Positions 24,367 to 54,470 of a stretch of 64,000 nt of DNA are shown piece by piece. Location: NCBI GenBank assembly GCA_017165825.1, contig CM029384.1, forward strand, positions 9,838,928-9,902,927. The letters run 5' to 3'. Each line of letters begins with the position of its first letter. The stretch's first letter is position 1. The notes under the pieces are model-generated. The model was not told where the DNA came from and made no database searches. It saw nothing but the letters and a program-made list of their open reading frames with translations. The position numbers were made by a program, and so were the translations under genes. The DNA is from Hepsetus odoe. Taxonomy: Eukaryota > Chordata > Actinopteri > Characiformes > Hepsetidae.

Positions 24367-25353
24367 TGGTATCTCAAAAAAGTGAGTACACCCCTCACAT
24401 TTCTGTGAATATTTTATTAGATCTTTTCATTGGACAACAATGAAGATATGACATTTTGATACAATGTAAAGTAGTCCATGTACAGCTTGTATAACAGTGT
24501 AAATTTGCTGTCCCCTCAAAATAGCCATTAATGTCTAAACCACTGGCAACAAAAGTGAGTTCACCCCTAAGTGTAAAACATCCACATTGTGCCTAATTAG
24601 CCATTTTCCCTCCCTGGTGTCATGTGACTCATTAGTGTTACAAGGTCTCAGGTGTGAATGGGAAGCAGATGTGTTAAATTTGGTGTTATCGCTCTCACAC
24701 TCTCTCATACTGGTCACTGGAAGTACAACTTGGCACCTCATGGCAAAGAACCCTGAGGATCTGAAAAAAAGATTTGCTTGTCAGCGGAAACTGGGTCGCA
24801 GGGCAGTATTCCAACATGATAACGACCCCAAACACACCTCCAAGATGACCACTTCCTTGCTAAAGAAACTGAGGGTAAAGGTGCTGGACTAGCCAAGCAT
24901 ATCTTCAGACCTAAACCCTATTGAGCATCTGTGGGACATCCTCAAACAGAAGGTGGAGGAGCCCAAGGTCTCTAACATCCACCAGCTCCGTGATGTCGTC
25001 ATGGAGGAGTGGAAGAGGATTCCAGTGACTGTGAAGCTCTAGTGAACTCCATGCCCAAGAGAGTTAAGGCAGTGCTGGGAAATAACGGTGGCCACACAAA
25101 ATATTGGCACTTTGGGCACAATGTGGACATTTTTCACTTAGGGGTGTACTCACATTTGTTGCCAGTGGTTTAGACATGAATGGCTGTATGTTGAGTTATT
25201 TTTAGAGGACAGCAAATTTACACTGTTATACAAGCTGAACACGGACTACTTTACATTGTCTCAGAGTGTCATATCTTCAGTGTTGTCCCATGAAAAGATC
25301 TAATAAAATATTTACAAAAATGTGAGGGGTGTACTCACTTTTGTGAGATACTG
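24367..25353 (+). mobile_element. Internally deleted Tc1-like transposon with about 200-bp inverted repeats
   Basis: The ends read GTATCTCA-AAAAGTGAGTACACCCC on the left and its reverse complement on the right, each next to a TA dinucleotide (24,365-24,366 and 25,354-25,355). Inverted repeats run over about 24,367-24,572 and 25,135-25,353. Each carries an outer and an inner direct repeat of the AGTGAGTACACCCC kind, the IR/DR layout of fish Tc1 elements. The whole unit is 987 bases, well short of a full element of about 1.6 kb, so most of the transposase gene is gone. Confidence 0.92.
24731..25110 (+). pseudogene. Tc1 transposase remnant
   Basis: The usual first codon is TTG here (24,731), and a short start-proximal part (EDLKKRF) is joined directly to the second catalytic block ([17 protein letters not shown]). 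The DNA-binding domain and the first catalytic Asp are deleted. A TAG stop replaces the Trp codon after KVLD near 24,890. Beyond it the SDLNPIEHLW block and a C-terminal tail are still readable. The copy cannot make an active enzyme. Confidence 0.9.
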
Positions 25354-25434
25354 TACATATGCATCCAGCTCGTAGCAACATGCATCATCCTGAGACATGT
25401 ACTGACCTTTTCAGAGAGAAAAAAACAGCTCCGT

Positions 25435-26580
25435 TTAAAGATCTAGATCTGCATAAACACCACAGCACTCCATAGTCAGTGTGTAAGATGGCCAATTCTG
25501 TCCTTCAACATAAAGCTCATTTTGCTGCCTTGTGAGGTTGCAGCAAAACTTTAGCCATTTTAACTCTCTATCTCTGCTTTCTTTCCTTATTTTCATCCAC
25601 TCATAAACCCAGTCACGCTGTTCTTGAACTGTCAATATAGATCAGGAGAACTGCAGAATTATGTTATTTAATCACCCAAAACACAAGACTGCATTTAATA
25701 TTATCAACACATGTCTAACTCCCATTTCTTTATCATTCATCATACCTTAGAAACTGATTGAGTTTATTGTGAATTCTAGCACATCAGTTGACAAATCTGA
25801 ATCATTTGCTGACCTACAATGCATAACAGCATGGCATACTGATACTGAAGGCACATGTTTGACTTCATCTTTTATATGATTAAAAAATGACAATGGCAAA
25901 AATGGATAGTTGTTGGATACTATCCATGGTTGCTGGCCTTGCTCTCTCCAGGTAAAATATCTCTCCTCTGTTCCTCATTATTCACTACTGGCATCTGATT
26001 ACTCACAATAAATTTGGCAGTTCGTATTTTCCCCTAAACACTCTGAGCTGTCCACTGACATTGCTTTAGTGTTGAGCTTATGACTTCCTTCATGTAAGTC
26101 AGAAAAGGCTGTCACCCTCTCAGCACTGGTACACTTGTGTGAGAGAGTTATAGCCAGTGGTTGAAAAGTAACATGGCTGAACTGTGGAAATGAATCCTCC
26201 TCAACTAACCCTTCTAGTTCTGCTTTCATCTGTGAAAACCTTGTGGTTTTGCTACTCCTTAAATTCCGCTAGACTTAAAACACAACTGCGTCCTGTACAG
26301 CATTAAAATACATTTCTTCATCTTCCATTAATGATGAACCTTGAAGTGGACAGTCATTTGGTTTAAAGTTCATAACATTATGGCAAAGGAAAAAGAAACT
26401 TGCCACTCTGGTAACCTTTTTCAAACTTCTCAAAGTCCCATTTTGTTGGTTCCTTTGCTCTTGTATTGACAAACGGCATGACTTGATGTCTCTGTATAAT
26501 ATTTCTGTTTTCATTTGCTGTTTCACTAGCAGCTTATTCCTTTCAATCAGTGTGCACTGAGCACTGCATCAGCCTCAATT
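25435..26580 (-). other. Unassigned cluster of exon-like frames between ppp1r9b and col1a1a
   Basis: Three minus-strand open segments lie in a row. The first (about 26,580-26,275) starts CSAQCTLIERNKLLVKQQMK and looks like a charged coiled coil. The second (about 26,228-26,009) is preceded by GGTTTTCACAG and followed by GTGAGT, so it has both splice-like borders. The third (about 25,632-25,435) follows TATTGACAG, is rich in Lys, Arg and Trp, and ends at a TAA. I do not recognise the protein. It could be a small gene, a decayed gene or part of a transposon; CAGGGGCGGATGGGCC near 26,596 resembles a transposon end. Confidence 0.3.
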
Positions 26581-26599
26581 CATGCTCATGCTCACCAGG

Positions 26600-27412
26600 G
26601 GCGGATGGGCCTGGTACTCTTTAGATACTTTCGATAAAGTACTTACAGATCAGTAGACTACACCGGGGCCCTGAAGGCTATAATACTTTTCTGTGTAAAA
26701 CAGGTAAGTATTCTAGAACTCCAATGCACCAAGTGTTATTGAATGAATGAAAGTAGGTGGACGGGGTCTCATTTCAGGGAGCCCCCCACTGCGGAAGCTT
26801 CACATACCAAGCCACACAATGGCTCTCTTGTATATAGCAAAGACCAGTACCAACTTCACTGCACTCCACCAAGAAGCTCATATCATTTGAGAGCCTTCTG
26901 AGAGACACACTTCACTTTTAGCACCAAACGTTTTAAGAGGAATCAGTTAAAACTGGAATATTTTTGCCGGGTCCAAGTGCCTAGCGGTGGATCTATGGTG
27001 ATCATCCTGGTTGCTTCAAATGGAGTCTTTATATGACTTTGATCGGTTGTGAATGATCTTCATGGATTTCTCCGACGGATGAGATTTAGCAGGAGGTTTT
27101 GCTCTTGGATTATTTTTATGACCGGATTCATAACAGAGGAAGAAGGCAGGATTTGATGCAGGTATGTTAATGCACTTCACAAAACTTCCCAAACGTCACT
27201 GGTGATGTTAAGTGGAAGGAAGACTAATTTCAGTTTAGAGGGGGTTTTTTTTGGACAAATAATAAAAAGTACATCTGTAAGACAGCCGTTTCTGATACTT
27301 TCTTTAATCTTCCTTTCAGTCAAAACAACTGTAACAGGTGCAAGCTGTGCTTCATTCAAGTCCATTGGGCAATCAGGGATGAGTCAAGATCACTTCTGAC
27401 AAACATAAGGTC
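26600..27412. other. Intergenic between the frame cluster and the col1a1a 3' end
   Basis: Unique sequence with no recognised gene or repeat, apart from the possible transposon end at its left border. Confidence 0.45.
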
Positions 27413-27427
27413 GACCACTTAACATGC

Positions 27428-27433
27428 TTTATT
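27428..27433 (-). terminator. col1a1a: Distal poly(A) signal of col1a1a
   Basis: AATAAA on the minus strand in the context GCTGAAATAAAGCATGTT, followed within 30 bases by a GT-rich stretch. Confidence 0.6.
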
Positions 27434-28264
27434 TCAGCATTCAAAATAATTAAAAACATCTCAAATTATTATACATATACAAAATAGGTACAGATCCTCT
27501 TGATTTAACCCCCCTCCCTTATTTGTGTGTCTGCTTCTCTCACTACTTTTTGGGGATTTTCCGTTTCTCTTGCTATTGCTTTATTTTTGAACCATTGGGG
27601 AAAAAACAAAAAACAAAGAAAACAAAAAAACAGATCCTAAAACAAAAGTGGGAAGAAAGGGGGGGCACTGCAAGTAACCACTGGACAACATGAGCAACAT
27701 GAGGGGGAGTTTTTAAAGAAACCAAAAGACAACAACCAAAAAGTGTCAAAAGGTGTTGGGGGGGAAACAGACTCCACCTGCTTATTTCTACGCTTGAAAA
27801 GACGATGTGCATCAAAGCTGTATTGCTGTTTCCTAATTCACTACCTGCTGCAGAGGCATGACTTCTGCAAGAGAGGCATTTGTTACAACTGGACAAAAAG
27901 ACAATATTTTTAGCACCAAAGGCCCTGTGAGCAAGAGTGACAAACAATACATTACTTTAAAAAAAAAGCACAACTCTAACACACCCCACTAACAGGACCT
28001 CATGAAATAGCACCTTTTGCAGCTGTTACTTGCTTGTTTAACCACACTTTTGCTGTGTAAAATCCTAACCTGGTGTTGGTCAACACTTGGTAATAACGTT
28101 GGTTTCTTTTCTGAGGTAGCCATAAGATATCACAACAAAGTCGAACCCCTGTCTCTTATTATTTCTGATCTTTCTGTGACACTCGAAAGGAACAATGTTT
28201 TGTGCCTGTTGACCTCTTGTTCTGATGGGTAGAACACAAAGACACTTTAATGTCATTTTACAGA

Positions 28265-28270
28265 TTTATT
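28265..28270 (-). terminator. col1a1a: Proximal poly(A) signal of col1a1a
   Basis: AATAAA on the minus strand about 410 bases after the stop codon. Confidence 0.45.
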
Positions 28271-28675
28271 TAACACCTGAACATGGTACAAAGCATTTGG
28301 TTTTGTTTTGTTTTTTCATTGTCCTTCCGCAATGGTAAAAAGTCACCTGCTGTTGATGTTTGTCAGTTTTCTTTTTTCTCCAGGGGGGGATTTTACGCTT
28401 TACAGGTATATATTATTTTCTTGTTGCCAGTGAAACAAATGTGTCTTCTAAAGTATCCTTGGTGTTGGTGGTGGTAGAGTAGTGGTCCCAAAAAAGGCTT
28501 GATAACACACAATCACTGTCTTCTAAAGCGCAGGTTTAAGCAAGCGGACCATTCGGAACAGCCAAATCGAAGTCTAGGGATTTTTTTTTTAATGCATAGA
28601 AAAGATTTTAGAGAGATGACTGCTAGAAAAAACACACACACAACACACAAACAATTTCAAGTCCAGATTTCTTTT

Positions 28676-47069
<18,394 letters not shown>

Positions 47070-47073
<4 letters not shown>

Positions 47074-47092
47074 GTCTAAATATTAGACATGT
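47070..47092 (-). promoter_or_regulatory. col1a1a: Collagen 5' stem-loop spanning the start codon
   Basis: ACATGTCTA and TAGACATGT form a perfect 9-bp stem around the 5-base loop ATATT (mRNA sense), and the start ATG lies in the 3' arm. This element is known in type I and III collagen mRNAs, where LARP6 binds it to control translation. The bases before it (AAAGAGTCTACATGTCTA) look the same as I recall for human COL1A1. Confidence 0.9.
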
Positions 47093-47195
47093 AGACTCTT
47101 TGAGGCGAGGGAAGTTCTTTTTTAGACTCCAATCATACACAGTAGGGTCCGGTCTTCTCCGACTCCAGTCCAGACCCCAGCAGAAACTCCCTACT
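47074..47195 (-). other. col1a1a: col1a1a 5' untranslated region
   Basis: About 120 bases between the predicted transcription start (25-30 bases after the TATA box) and the ATG, about the length known for mammals. GGGAGTTTCTGCTGGGGTC is near its 5' end. Confidence 0.65.
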
Positions 47196-47220
47196 GCCTA
47201 AACTAACTTTTTCCCCACGC

Positions 47221-47227
47221 TTTTATA
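47221..47227 (-). promoter_or_regulatory. col1a1a: TATA box of col1a1a
   Basis: TATAAAA on the minus strand, inside GGAGTATAAAAGCGTGGGG, about 150 bases before the start codon. Just upstream is a G-rich run on the plus strand (47,290-47,304). Confidence 0.8.
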
Positions 47228-49616
47228 CTCCAAAGTTTTGGGGAGGTGCCGGGCGCACCAGAGAGCACAGGCATGTTCCCGTTTAACAGGATGGGGGGGG
47301 GGAGGTCCCTGCTTTCCTCCTTCGCCAGACTGAGGGGCTGTCTCGAGCACTTTTTCACCCTAACATCTAAAGAAATTTGATCTGCTGGAGAAAAGGTGAG
47401 GGTTAAGCAAGCCTTAGAGCGCATGGGTTCATTTGGACAGGGTGCCCTGGCTTTAGCAGGCCTGCAGCTCTCACCTCCTACCTTTCACAGTCCAGCTGAA
47501 GTGCAGAGACTCAAGGAAGGACCATATTGAAGCTCATGATCTTAATTTGCTTGGTAGTCAAGTCTCTGCATTCATTTGATGAGGCAAGTGATGCAGCTGT
47601 TTTGTCGTCTGTTTTGTTCAGGGGTAGACTTCATCGCCACAAAGTGGGTGCCGTCCTGCACTTAAGATGTGTCTTACTGTGATTCCCAAAGGACTTTAAA
47701 TGCAGGCTGCTAGCAGCCATGATAAAGGCAGTTTTCCAGGTTCTGAGAGTAAGACCTGAAATAGGATTTAGAGGACCGGATGGGGGATTGGGTCTAGTCC
47801 TGGATTTCTGCATGAAAATTCTCCTCTGAAAGGAAAGTACAGCTTAGTAACCAAGCCTTAACACATCACTGACCAGATCAGTTAAGTCTGTGGGCTTGGT
47901 TAGACGTTTTTGAAGTAAGTAAAGCAATTTTTTTGGATGAGAAATGGACTCATTTCATGCAATCAGTGATCAAAATCCCCCCAGAATTATGAATGATGCA
48001 GGCAAACTTCTTGAAATATACATTTAATGTTTGAAGCACGTGTGACCCTTAGAGTTTGTTGGATCAACTTCTTTTTACATTTCCGTTGCATTTCACCAAA
48101 TACTGTTTGCTCATTGAGTGAGTTTTAGTGAGCAGCTGGCCATGATTTCAGCTGCAGCGGTGCAAAAAGACAGGCTACGTGGCTGAACTGCAGGCCTAAC
48201 CTGAGATCTGCTGATTCCAAATCAATCAACACGACTCTGAAATGCAGCAAATTGCAAAACACACAGACTGCCACGAGCTGCCACGAGTGCCATTAATACT
48301 TTTAATGGAGACAGAGTGAATAGGCAGATGAAGATGCTGACCGCAGCCACAGCAAAATGCAGCGCGTGGAAGGACACGCATGTGCAGTGCTATTATTTTA
48401 TTCTTTTTTTTTAAAGTTCTTTGGCTTGGAGGAGCAGCTCCATCTCCCTTCCGCAGACACGTCGCATCTGACTGAATATCCAATCACAGCTCTCAGCTCC
48501 CCCCTCATTTTTCAGCTCTGTGTATTTTCCCTGTCCAAGAATCCAAGAGGTTTTTTTTCCCAGATGAAAGCAGCGTGAGGAAAAACGCCACCTCATCGCC
48601 TTCAGGTGCCTTCAGGGTCAGTGTTGAGGAGAGCTTCTCGTCTCTGCACACCATCATGCTTCGTGGCGACATTAAGAGAAGGTTTAAGATGGGGTAATAA
48701 TTGTGTGGTACTAAGATCTATTGTTTGGGGCGTTTTCTCAAATCACTTTTGGTCGTGTAAAGAAGCACAGATTTCTACTGTTTGTGTTGATCACATGTTA
48801 AGACTAATAGGATGATCTACACTTCTGCAGTAGACTATGCAACTTGCATATGAACTCTTTTTACTATTTTTTAATATCATATTAAAGGAACAGTTCATCA
48901 AAACCCCCACCACACCCCCCACCCCCCTAAACAGCCAAGCTGAGCAGCCAAGACATGTTGGTTGTCTGTTTGTTTGTTTCTGTAACTTTAAACCATGTGA
49001 CTAATGCAAAAAACAACGTTGTGTGACATAGACTCCCATTACTTTTAAGCTAACTTTTTTAAAAATGCAGTGCGAAATGATTCAGCACAAGAATGTAGTG
49101 CAAAATGATTCAGCACAAACCACAAAATCTAAAACAGTTGCAAGAATTATTATAAGATATGCATTCAGTCAACCAGAGTTAAGCACATAGACATCATTAG
49201 TCCATGATAACATTTAACAGTTAATTGAAAAAAACTATACATTTCAAGGCAATTTATTCTTGTTTCACTGGAATAGCATTTTCCCCTTTGGATAAAATTA
49301 AATGGATTTAATCCACTGAAATGCACTTTCATTTAGTCCAGTCTGTTTTATGTAAACCAGTGTGTATATTCATATATTCATTGTAGACAAAGCATCAGTG
49401 TGTATGTTTTTAAATGTACAATTATGTACATTCATAATTAAATTAAATAAAGAAGGAAATGGGTTTAGGTGAAAATATGGGACTCTCTTACTTTCTTACC
49501 CCATATTTATGGTCAGACTTCCAAGATGGCATTATATATTTGTGGTTTAAAGGGTTAAACAACACGTTTGTTGGACTTGTTTAAATTACATTCACTTGAA
49601 ATTCACTTGTGTAAAC
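47228..49616. other. col1a1a upstream region, no gene seen
   Basis: Holds the proximal promoter and unique sequence. A 28-base unit with AAATGATTCAGCACAA is present twice in tandem at about 49,066-49,120. No coding gene is supported. Confidence 0.5.
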
Positions 49617-49866
49617 CCATCCATCCATCCATTATCTGCCGCTTGTCCCAAACGGGGTCGTGGGGGAGTGCTGGTGTCCAACCCAGCGCACACAGGGCGA
49701 GGACGGGGGACGCACCCTGGACAGGTCGCCAGCCCATCGCAGGGAGGAGCGGGACGGGGACGGCACCTTGCTCAAGGGTACCTCAGGGCAACCCATTGGG
49801 AAGGGGTTCGAACCCCCAATCTGCCGATCATGTGGCCAACACCCTACCCACTAGGCCACCGCTGCC
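49617..49866 (-). mobile_element. LINE 3' tail fused to a SINE (family 1) head
   Basis: The first 120 bases (CCATCCATCCATTATCTGCC to CCAGCCCATCGCAGGG) match a common fish LINE 3' tail and the tail at 55.95 kb. From about 49,737 the sequence is the head half of SINE family 1 (GCACCTTGCTCAAGGGTACC, GGGGTTCGAACCCCC, CACTAGGCCACCGCTGCCCC). The SINE tail is missing, so this looks like a composite retroelement. Confidence 0.7.
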
Positions 49867-52800
49867 CCCCACTTGTGTAAACCATTCACTTGAAACGAAT
49901 TTGGCAACGGAAGTATAAAATAAGGGTCAACTCTATATAAGTCCTCGCTTTCCAACACATTTGTGCTGTAGCCCCAAAAACCCATATTCAGAAAAGTCCA
50001 GCTAACTGCATTTACACAGTTATGTATGAATTAAAGCAGACATATAATTTGTGGTTGTGTGTAAGATCTCGAGATTGAGCTGTTGATTATTAAAATATCT
50101 TTTTATGGCCTTAGAAGCTAAATATGAGATTTCAGATTTGGAATGGTTTGCACAAAGGAATTGAAATAGCTTCAAAGTCCAATTTCTTTAACTTTTTTCA
50201 TATGTTTGGGTGGTATGTTAGGTTGCTATAAATGGTTTAAATGTGCAAGTATTTTTGTGAAAGCAGGGTACACTTGAACTCACGTCATTGATAAAAGGAA
50301 GTGGTTTACCCTTAGGATAAATAATTCATGTGTAGGTTCATGCATTTATTCCTAATGCACTGCACGATTTGTGACAAAATGATCTAAGGACTCATTCTCA
50401 CACTCAGAGAAGTAAGTATCATACTCTCTACTATGAGGTACATATTTGCACTTAGCTAGTTAGCTAATTGCATTTGTAAATGAATATAGCAATGTTGTTT
50501 TCAGATCTGGTCGTAAGAAATTGAACAAAAAGTACAGTAAAGTACTGCATAGACGTAAACTGTCTTACATTTTGTGGATAAATTGTGTTACATCACCGTC
50601 TTAGAAAAAGTTGATAGAAGACTTTTTATGCTAAAACTATAAACAGTGCTCAGATCACCAAAGTAAATAACACATAAACTATACAACACAAACTAAGCTA
50701 TGCTGATGCCTTTAGTTGATACGCACTCATACAACAGGGATCCCTTACCTCTGAAAAACCACTTCATCCTGCATAAAATGGTAGTTTTTAAATGATGAAA
50801 GTTACTAATGGCTGTGAGCCTGCCTTTCTTGTGGTCTTAAATAATGCCATACATTTGAAATGTAACTAAAGAAAGTGAGAATTATAAGCAGACAGTGAGA
50901 ATCTTAAATGAATGAAAATGGAAGCAACAAAGGAAACCCAAGTGTTAGTGTTTAGGCAGGGAGAGCAAAGCCCTCTGGGAGCTCACACGTTGTCCAAAGC
51001 CAGAATGGGCAGAGGTGGCCAAGCAAAACACAGCACTGAGATCTTGGAAAGCTTCAACCTGGAGAAAATACTGGAATGAGAAAAGAGATAGAACTCAAGA
51101 GAGGACTGAAAAGAGCTCAAAAGGCCTGATTTTACCAAGGCTAGGTTTAGGTTAGGTAAGGTTAGGGACATAGGATACAGGAAATACACAGACAAGTTTA
51201 CGCTCACATTTAACTCAAATAATGACATTTTCCAGAAGAGATAAATAACAAATTTATTTCAAGAAAATATTGTTCAGACATATAAATATCAGAGTTCAGG
51301 TACTAAATCATATGAGCAATTTAGTAATATTGTATATAAACATTTTCAGTTGTTCAATGTTATTTATCATTAAGAAACAAAGCCGACAGTGAGTGTAAAT
51401 AAAGGTCTGGGAATTCTGCACAATTGTTTGCCTTTTTTTTCCAGATCGCTTGTCGTGTTTCTAAACTTCTGTTTCACACTTTATAAGTCTCCATTACTGT
51501 TAGAACAGCCATCCATAATGGTGTAATGCTAGTCTGGCTCTTTAAGTCAGGTGAGTATGCTGGGATTGCATCATAAATGTGCTGAGGATCCATCATGTTA
51601 TTAACCAGATCAGACTCACACAGTTGGAGCTTCTGGATTTTGATGGGTGGGTGTCTTTTCTGGCCAAACAGGTGTTCTTGCCACCCCCTGCACTTTCAAG
51701 ACCCTGAAGGCCGACATGACAAAAATACCAGCTTTACACCATTCAGCAGCTTCTGCAGCTGTTCCTCTTCAGGAAAGTGCTCATCCTCTTAGTAGTTTGC
51801 AAGTTTGCTTTGCAAAAATCTCAGAAAACGATTAAGAATCTGCAAATCTGGAGAGGCAATTTTCAAGGGCAGTAGAAAGATGACAGCATAAATACAGTAT
51901 ATTAAAGATCCAGTGTCCTACATTGATCTTTTTCTTAATTTTTTATTCATTAATGTATTTATTTTTGAGATGGATTATATACCATTTCCATTTTTCAACA
52001 CTCGTTAACTTATAAAAATGACTATTTTTGTTTTTGCTATTTTTGCGGCTTCGTAAATGGTCTCTGTTTCAAGTGGCTGCTTCATTTTTCACCTCTTTAA
52101 AAAAATCAATAGAAAACAGTTGACGGCCAAAAGCTCCTCATAATTTTATTATAGAAGAGTGGAGTTTAACTGCTGTAGGTGGAATAGGCTGACATGTGCA
52201 GATGTTTGTCACTGGCTTTGTGAGATTTTCAAATATTGGCTGCATATACTAGGGAATAAAAGGTATGATTAAAAAAATAGATAATTCTCCACTAAACAAT
52301 GAAGAATGGAGAAACATGATGTATCGTAACCTTATTCTTTGAGTTGCTTGGAGGACTCACTATTCATTTAATACTGCTGTCCATTTGGAAATGCATTTCC
52401 TAAACTGAAAACTTCGGAGAAAAAGCCACAGTGGAGAATGTCTTGGACACAACTCCTAAAAAACAAATTAAAGGACATACAACCAGCCACCAAAATAGCA
52501 AGTTGTTTGGCAGTCATGAGAACAACAGCATTACTCCCTGAGTCGAGCTTTTGAATGGTTTCAACTCCGGTGCTTTCATCATGTAAGGTTTTTTTGGCTT
52601 ATGTGAAGGCTTATGTTTGGCGACATGCATAAAAACAATTACTATACTGAGATGGTAATTAAATGGGGTCATGCATCGTTAACCTTGCAGTAGCAAACTA
52701 TAGATAGCAAAGAATTTTAAGATTTGTCTTTTAAATTTTAGCTGCCCAAAATATGAGGAGATGAAAAACAAAACATTCATAGCACAGGCCAATTGGTGGG

Positions 52801-53231
52801 ACCTAAATGGAAAACAACTTTAACCTTGTTATAATTCAGTTACATTAACTGCATTTCACTGAAAAAAAGTCAAATGAAGATTTGAAATTACTTGTGAAAT
52901 ATCTATCACATCAGTCTATTTGACATGTTATGGGTTATATGCATCTGTTTTGATGACCAGAAGGAGAAGTAGCATACGATAAGAGTAAGTACACATTCAC
53001 TACAGGGAAGAAAGACATTATTGCCAATTTTAATGCACTAATTCTGTTCAATTCAGTAAATAAGTAGCCATTATGTGTTAACACATGCAGAATCGTGTTC
53101 TTTGTAGAAGCAAAGAAGTTCTTCCCAAAATCAGGAAAACAACAAAACGTGGAATTTGGTGTGCAAAGCTTTGCACGCAACAACTTGGACCACTATAGGG
53201 ACAACTGAAATTTACTTACATGCAATATAAC
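49867..53231. other. Intergenic, no gene seen
   Basis: About 3.4 kb of AT-rich unique sequence. Short frames at about 50,983-51,228 and 51,595-51,835 have no recognisable domain, start context or splice structure. Confidence 0.5.
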
Positions 53232-53495
53232 AGTAAAGTGAAAGTGACTACCCTTGTCATTGCGAGGTCACGGCACAGCATACATGAACCACAACGAAAT
53301 TGGACCTCTGCATTTTACCCATGCACACTCAAACCCGCGCAGCAGTGGGCAGCTATTGAAAGCGCCCGGGGAGCAGTGATGGGGACGGTACGTTGCTCAA
53401 GGGTACCTCAGGGCAACCTATTGGGAAGGGGTTTGAACCCCCCGATCCGCCGATCATGCGGCTAACGCCCTAACCGCTAGGCCACCGCTGCCCTT
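53232..53495 (-). mobile_element. Full-length SINE (family 1)
   Basis: Starts AAAGTGAAAGTGACTACCCT, contains CATTGCGAGGTCACGGCACA and GCGCCCGGGGAGCAGTGATG, and ends TAGGCCACCGCTGCCC. It stops exactly where the left arm of an 80-bp inverted repeat begins. Confidence 0.85.
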
Positions 53496-53575
53496 GGCTT
53501 GCAAACAGATCTGTAAACAAATGGGAAAAATGCACCAGTAAAGAGGCTGAATCAAAGTGAAATTCCTCTACCAGT
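53496..53575. repeat. Left arm of an 80-bp inverted repeat
   Basis: Starts GGCTTGCAAACAGATCTGTA and ends CTCTACCAGT. Its reverse complement is at 54,391-54,470, with 79 of 80 bases the same. Confidence 0.97.
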
Positions 53576-53719
53576 ATGTTAAATACCAACTATTTTTAGA
53601 TGTTGTCATCACTTCTGTGGTGTGTTGAAATGTGTGTCTAGGTTATTTGCCACTCATGATTCAAGAGCCCTTAACTCCAATTCATATTTATTTGATGTCA
53701 AGTTACAAATTGGACAAAG

Positions 53720-53830
53720 AGCATTCCTAGAGATGGAATGCTCAACTGTGGACCAAGAGGTTGTGGGTTCAAGTCTGGCTCTACCCTATTCCTGAGCAAG
53801 GCCTCTAATTCCAGGTCCAGGAAGACCTTG
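53720..53830 (+). mobile_element. Decayed SINE head (family 2-like)
   Basis: ATGGAATGCTCAACTGTGGA, GGTTGTGGGTTCAAGTCTGG and CTATTCCTGAGCAAGGC follow the order of a tRNA-like head and body. The rest is missing. Confidence 0.45.
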
Positions 53831-53837
53831 CCATTAG

Positions 53838-54043
53838 GCAAGGGAGTTGGTCCCCCGCATCAGAAGATTGTGGGTTCAATTCCCCACCAGTAGGTTGCCC
53901 TGAGGTACCCTTGAGCAAGGTACCGTCCCCATCACTGCTCCCCGGGCGCTTTGCACAGGTTAAATGCAGAGGTCCAATTTTGTTGTGGTTCACTGTGTGC
54001 TGTGCTGTGACCTCGCAAGACAAGAATAGTCACTTTCACTTCA
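53838..54043 (+). mobile_element. SINE (family 1) inside the inverted repeat
   Basis: The head is partly lost. GGGTTCAATTCCCC is the B box, followed by TACCCTTGAGCAAGGTACCG, GTTAAATGCAGAGGTCCAAT and the tail CCTCGCAAGACAAGAATAGT. Orientation is plus, opposite to the copy at 53.2 kb. Confidence 0.8.
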
Positions 54044-54224
54044 CGCTTACACTTACGGCATTTAGCAACTTACATGTCCTAATTACAGGGACAGTCCCCC
54101 CTGGAGCAACTCAGGGTTAAGGGTCTTACTCAGGGACCCAGTGGTGGTAGTGCTGGAGGTGGGATTCGAACCGGGGACCTCTTGATCCGTAGGCAAGTGC
54201 CCTACCACTAGACCACCGCCACAA
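54044..54224 (-). mobile_element. SINE (family 2) inside the inverted repeat
   Basis: Runs from the tail TTACGGCATTTAGC to the head, with GGGATTCGAACCGGGGACCT and CCTACCACTAGACCACCGCC. It follows directly on the family 1 copy. Confidence 0.8.
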
Positions 54225-54390
54225 CACACTTAGTTGTCTATAGCAGCTGAATTTACAGCAGGGCTGATTTAAATGTTGGCTCAATCCAGGCTGCATGGAA
54301 AAATGCTCCACTCTGAAGCTCAGGCCTGCCAGCAGCTCAAATGCTAACTGGCCTGGAATGGAAACACAGCTGGGGAATCTGAAGAATGGA

Positions 54391-54470
54391 ACTGGTAGAA
54401 GAATTTCACTTTGATTCAGCCTCTTTACTGGTGCATTTTTCCCATTTGTTTACAGATCTGTTTGCAAGCC
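54391..54470. repeat. Right arm of the 80-bp inverted repeat
   Basis: Reverse complement of 53,496-53,575 with one difference (TTCTACC against CTCTACC). The two arms and the 815-bp spacer make a 975-bp unit. Confidence 0.97.

Larger units (their letters stand above)
27413..28675 (-). other. col1a1a: col1a1a 3' untranslated region
   Basis: It runs from the TAA stop to a likely cleavage site near 27,412. Two mRNA size classes from alternative poly(A) sites are known for type I collagen alpha-1 in mammals. The AATAAA signals here at 28,265-28,270 and 27,428-27,433 would fit short and long forms of about 0.4 and 1.26 kb of 3'UTR. A further AATAAA is at 27,580-27,585. A T/GT-rich stretch follows the most distal signal. 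The exact end is inferred. Confidence 0.6.
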
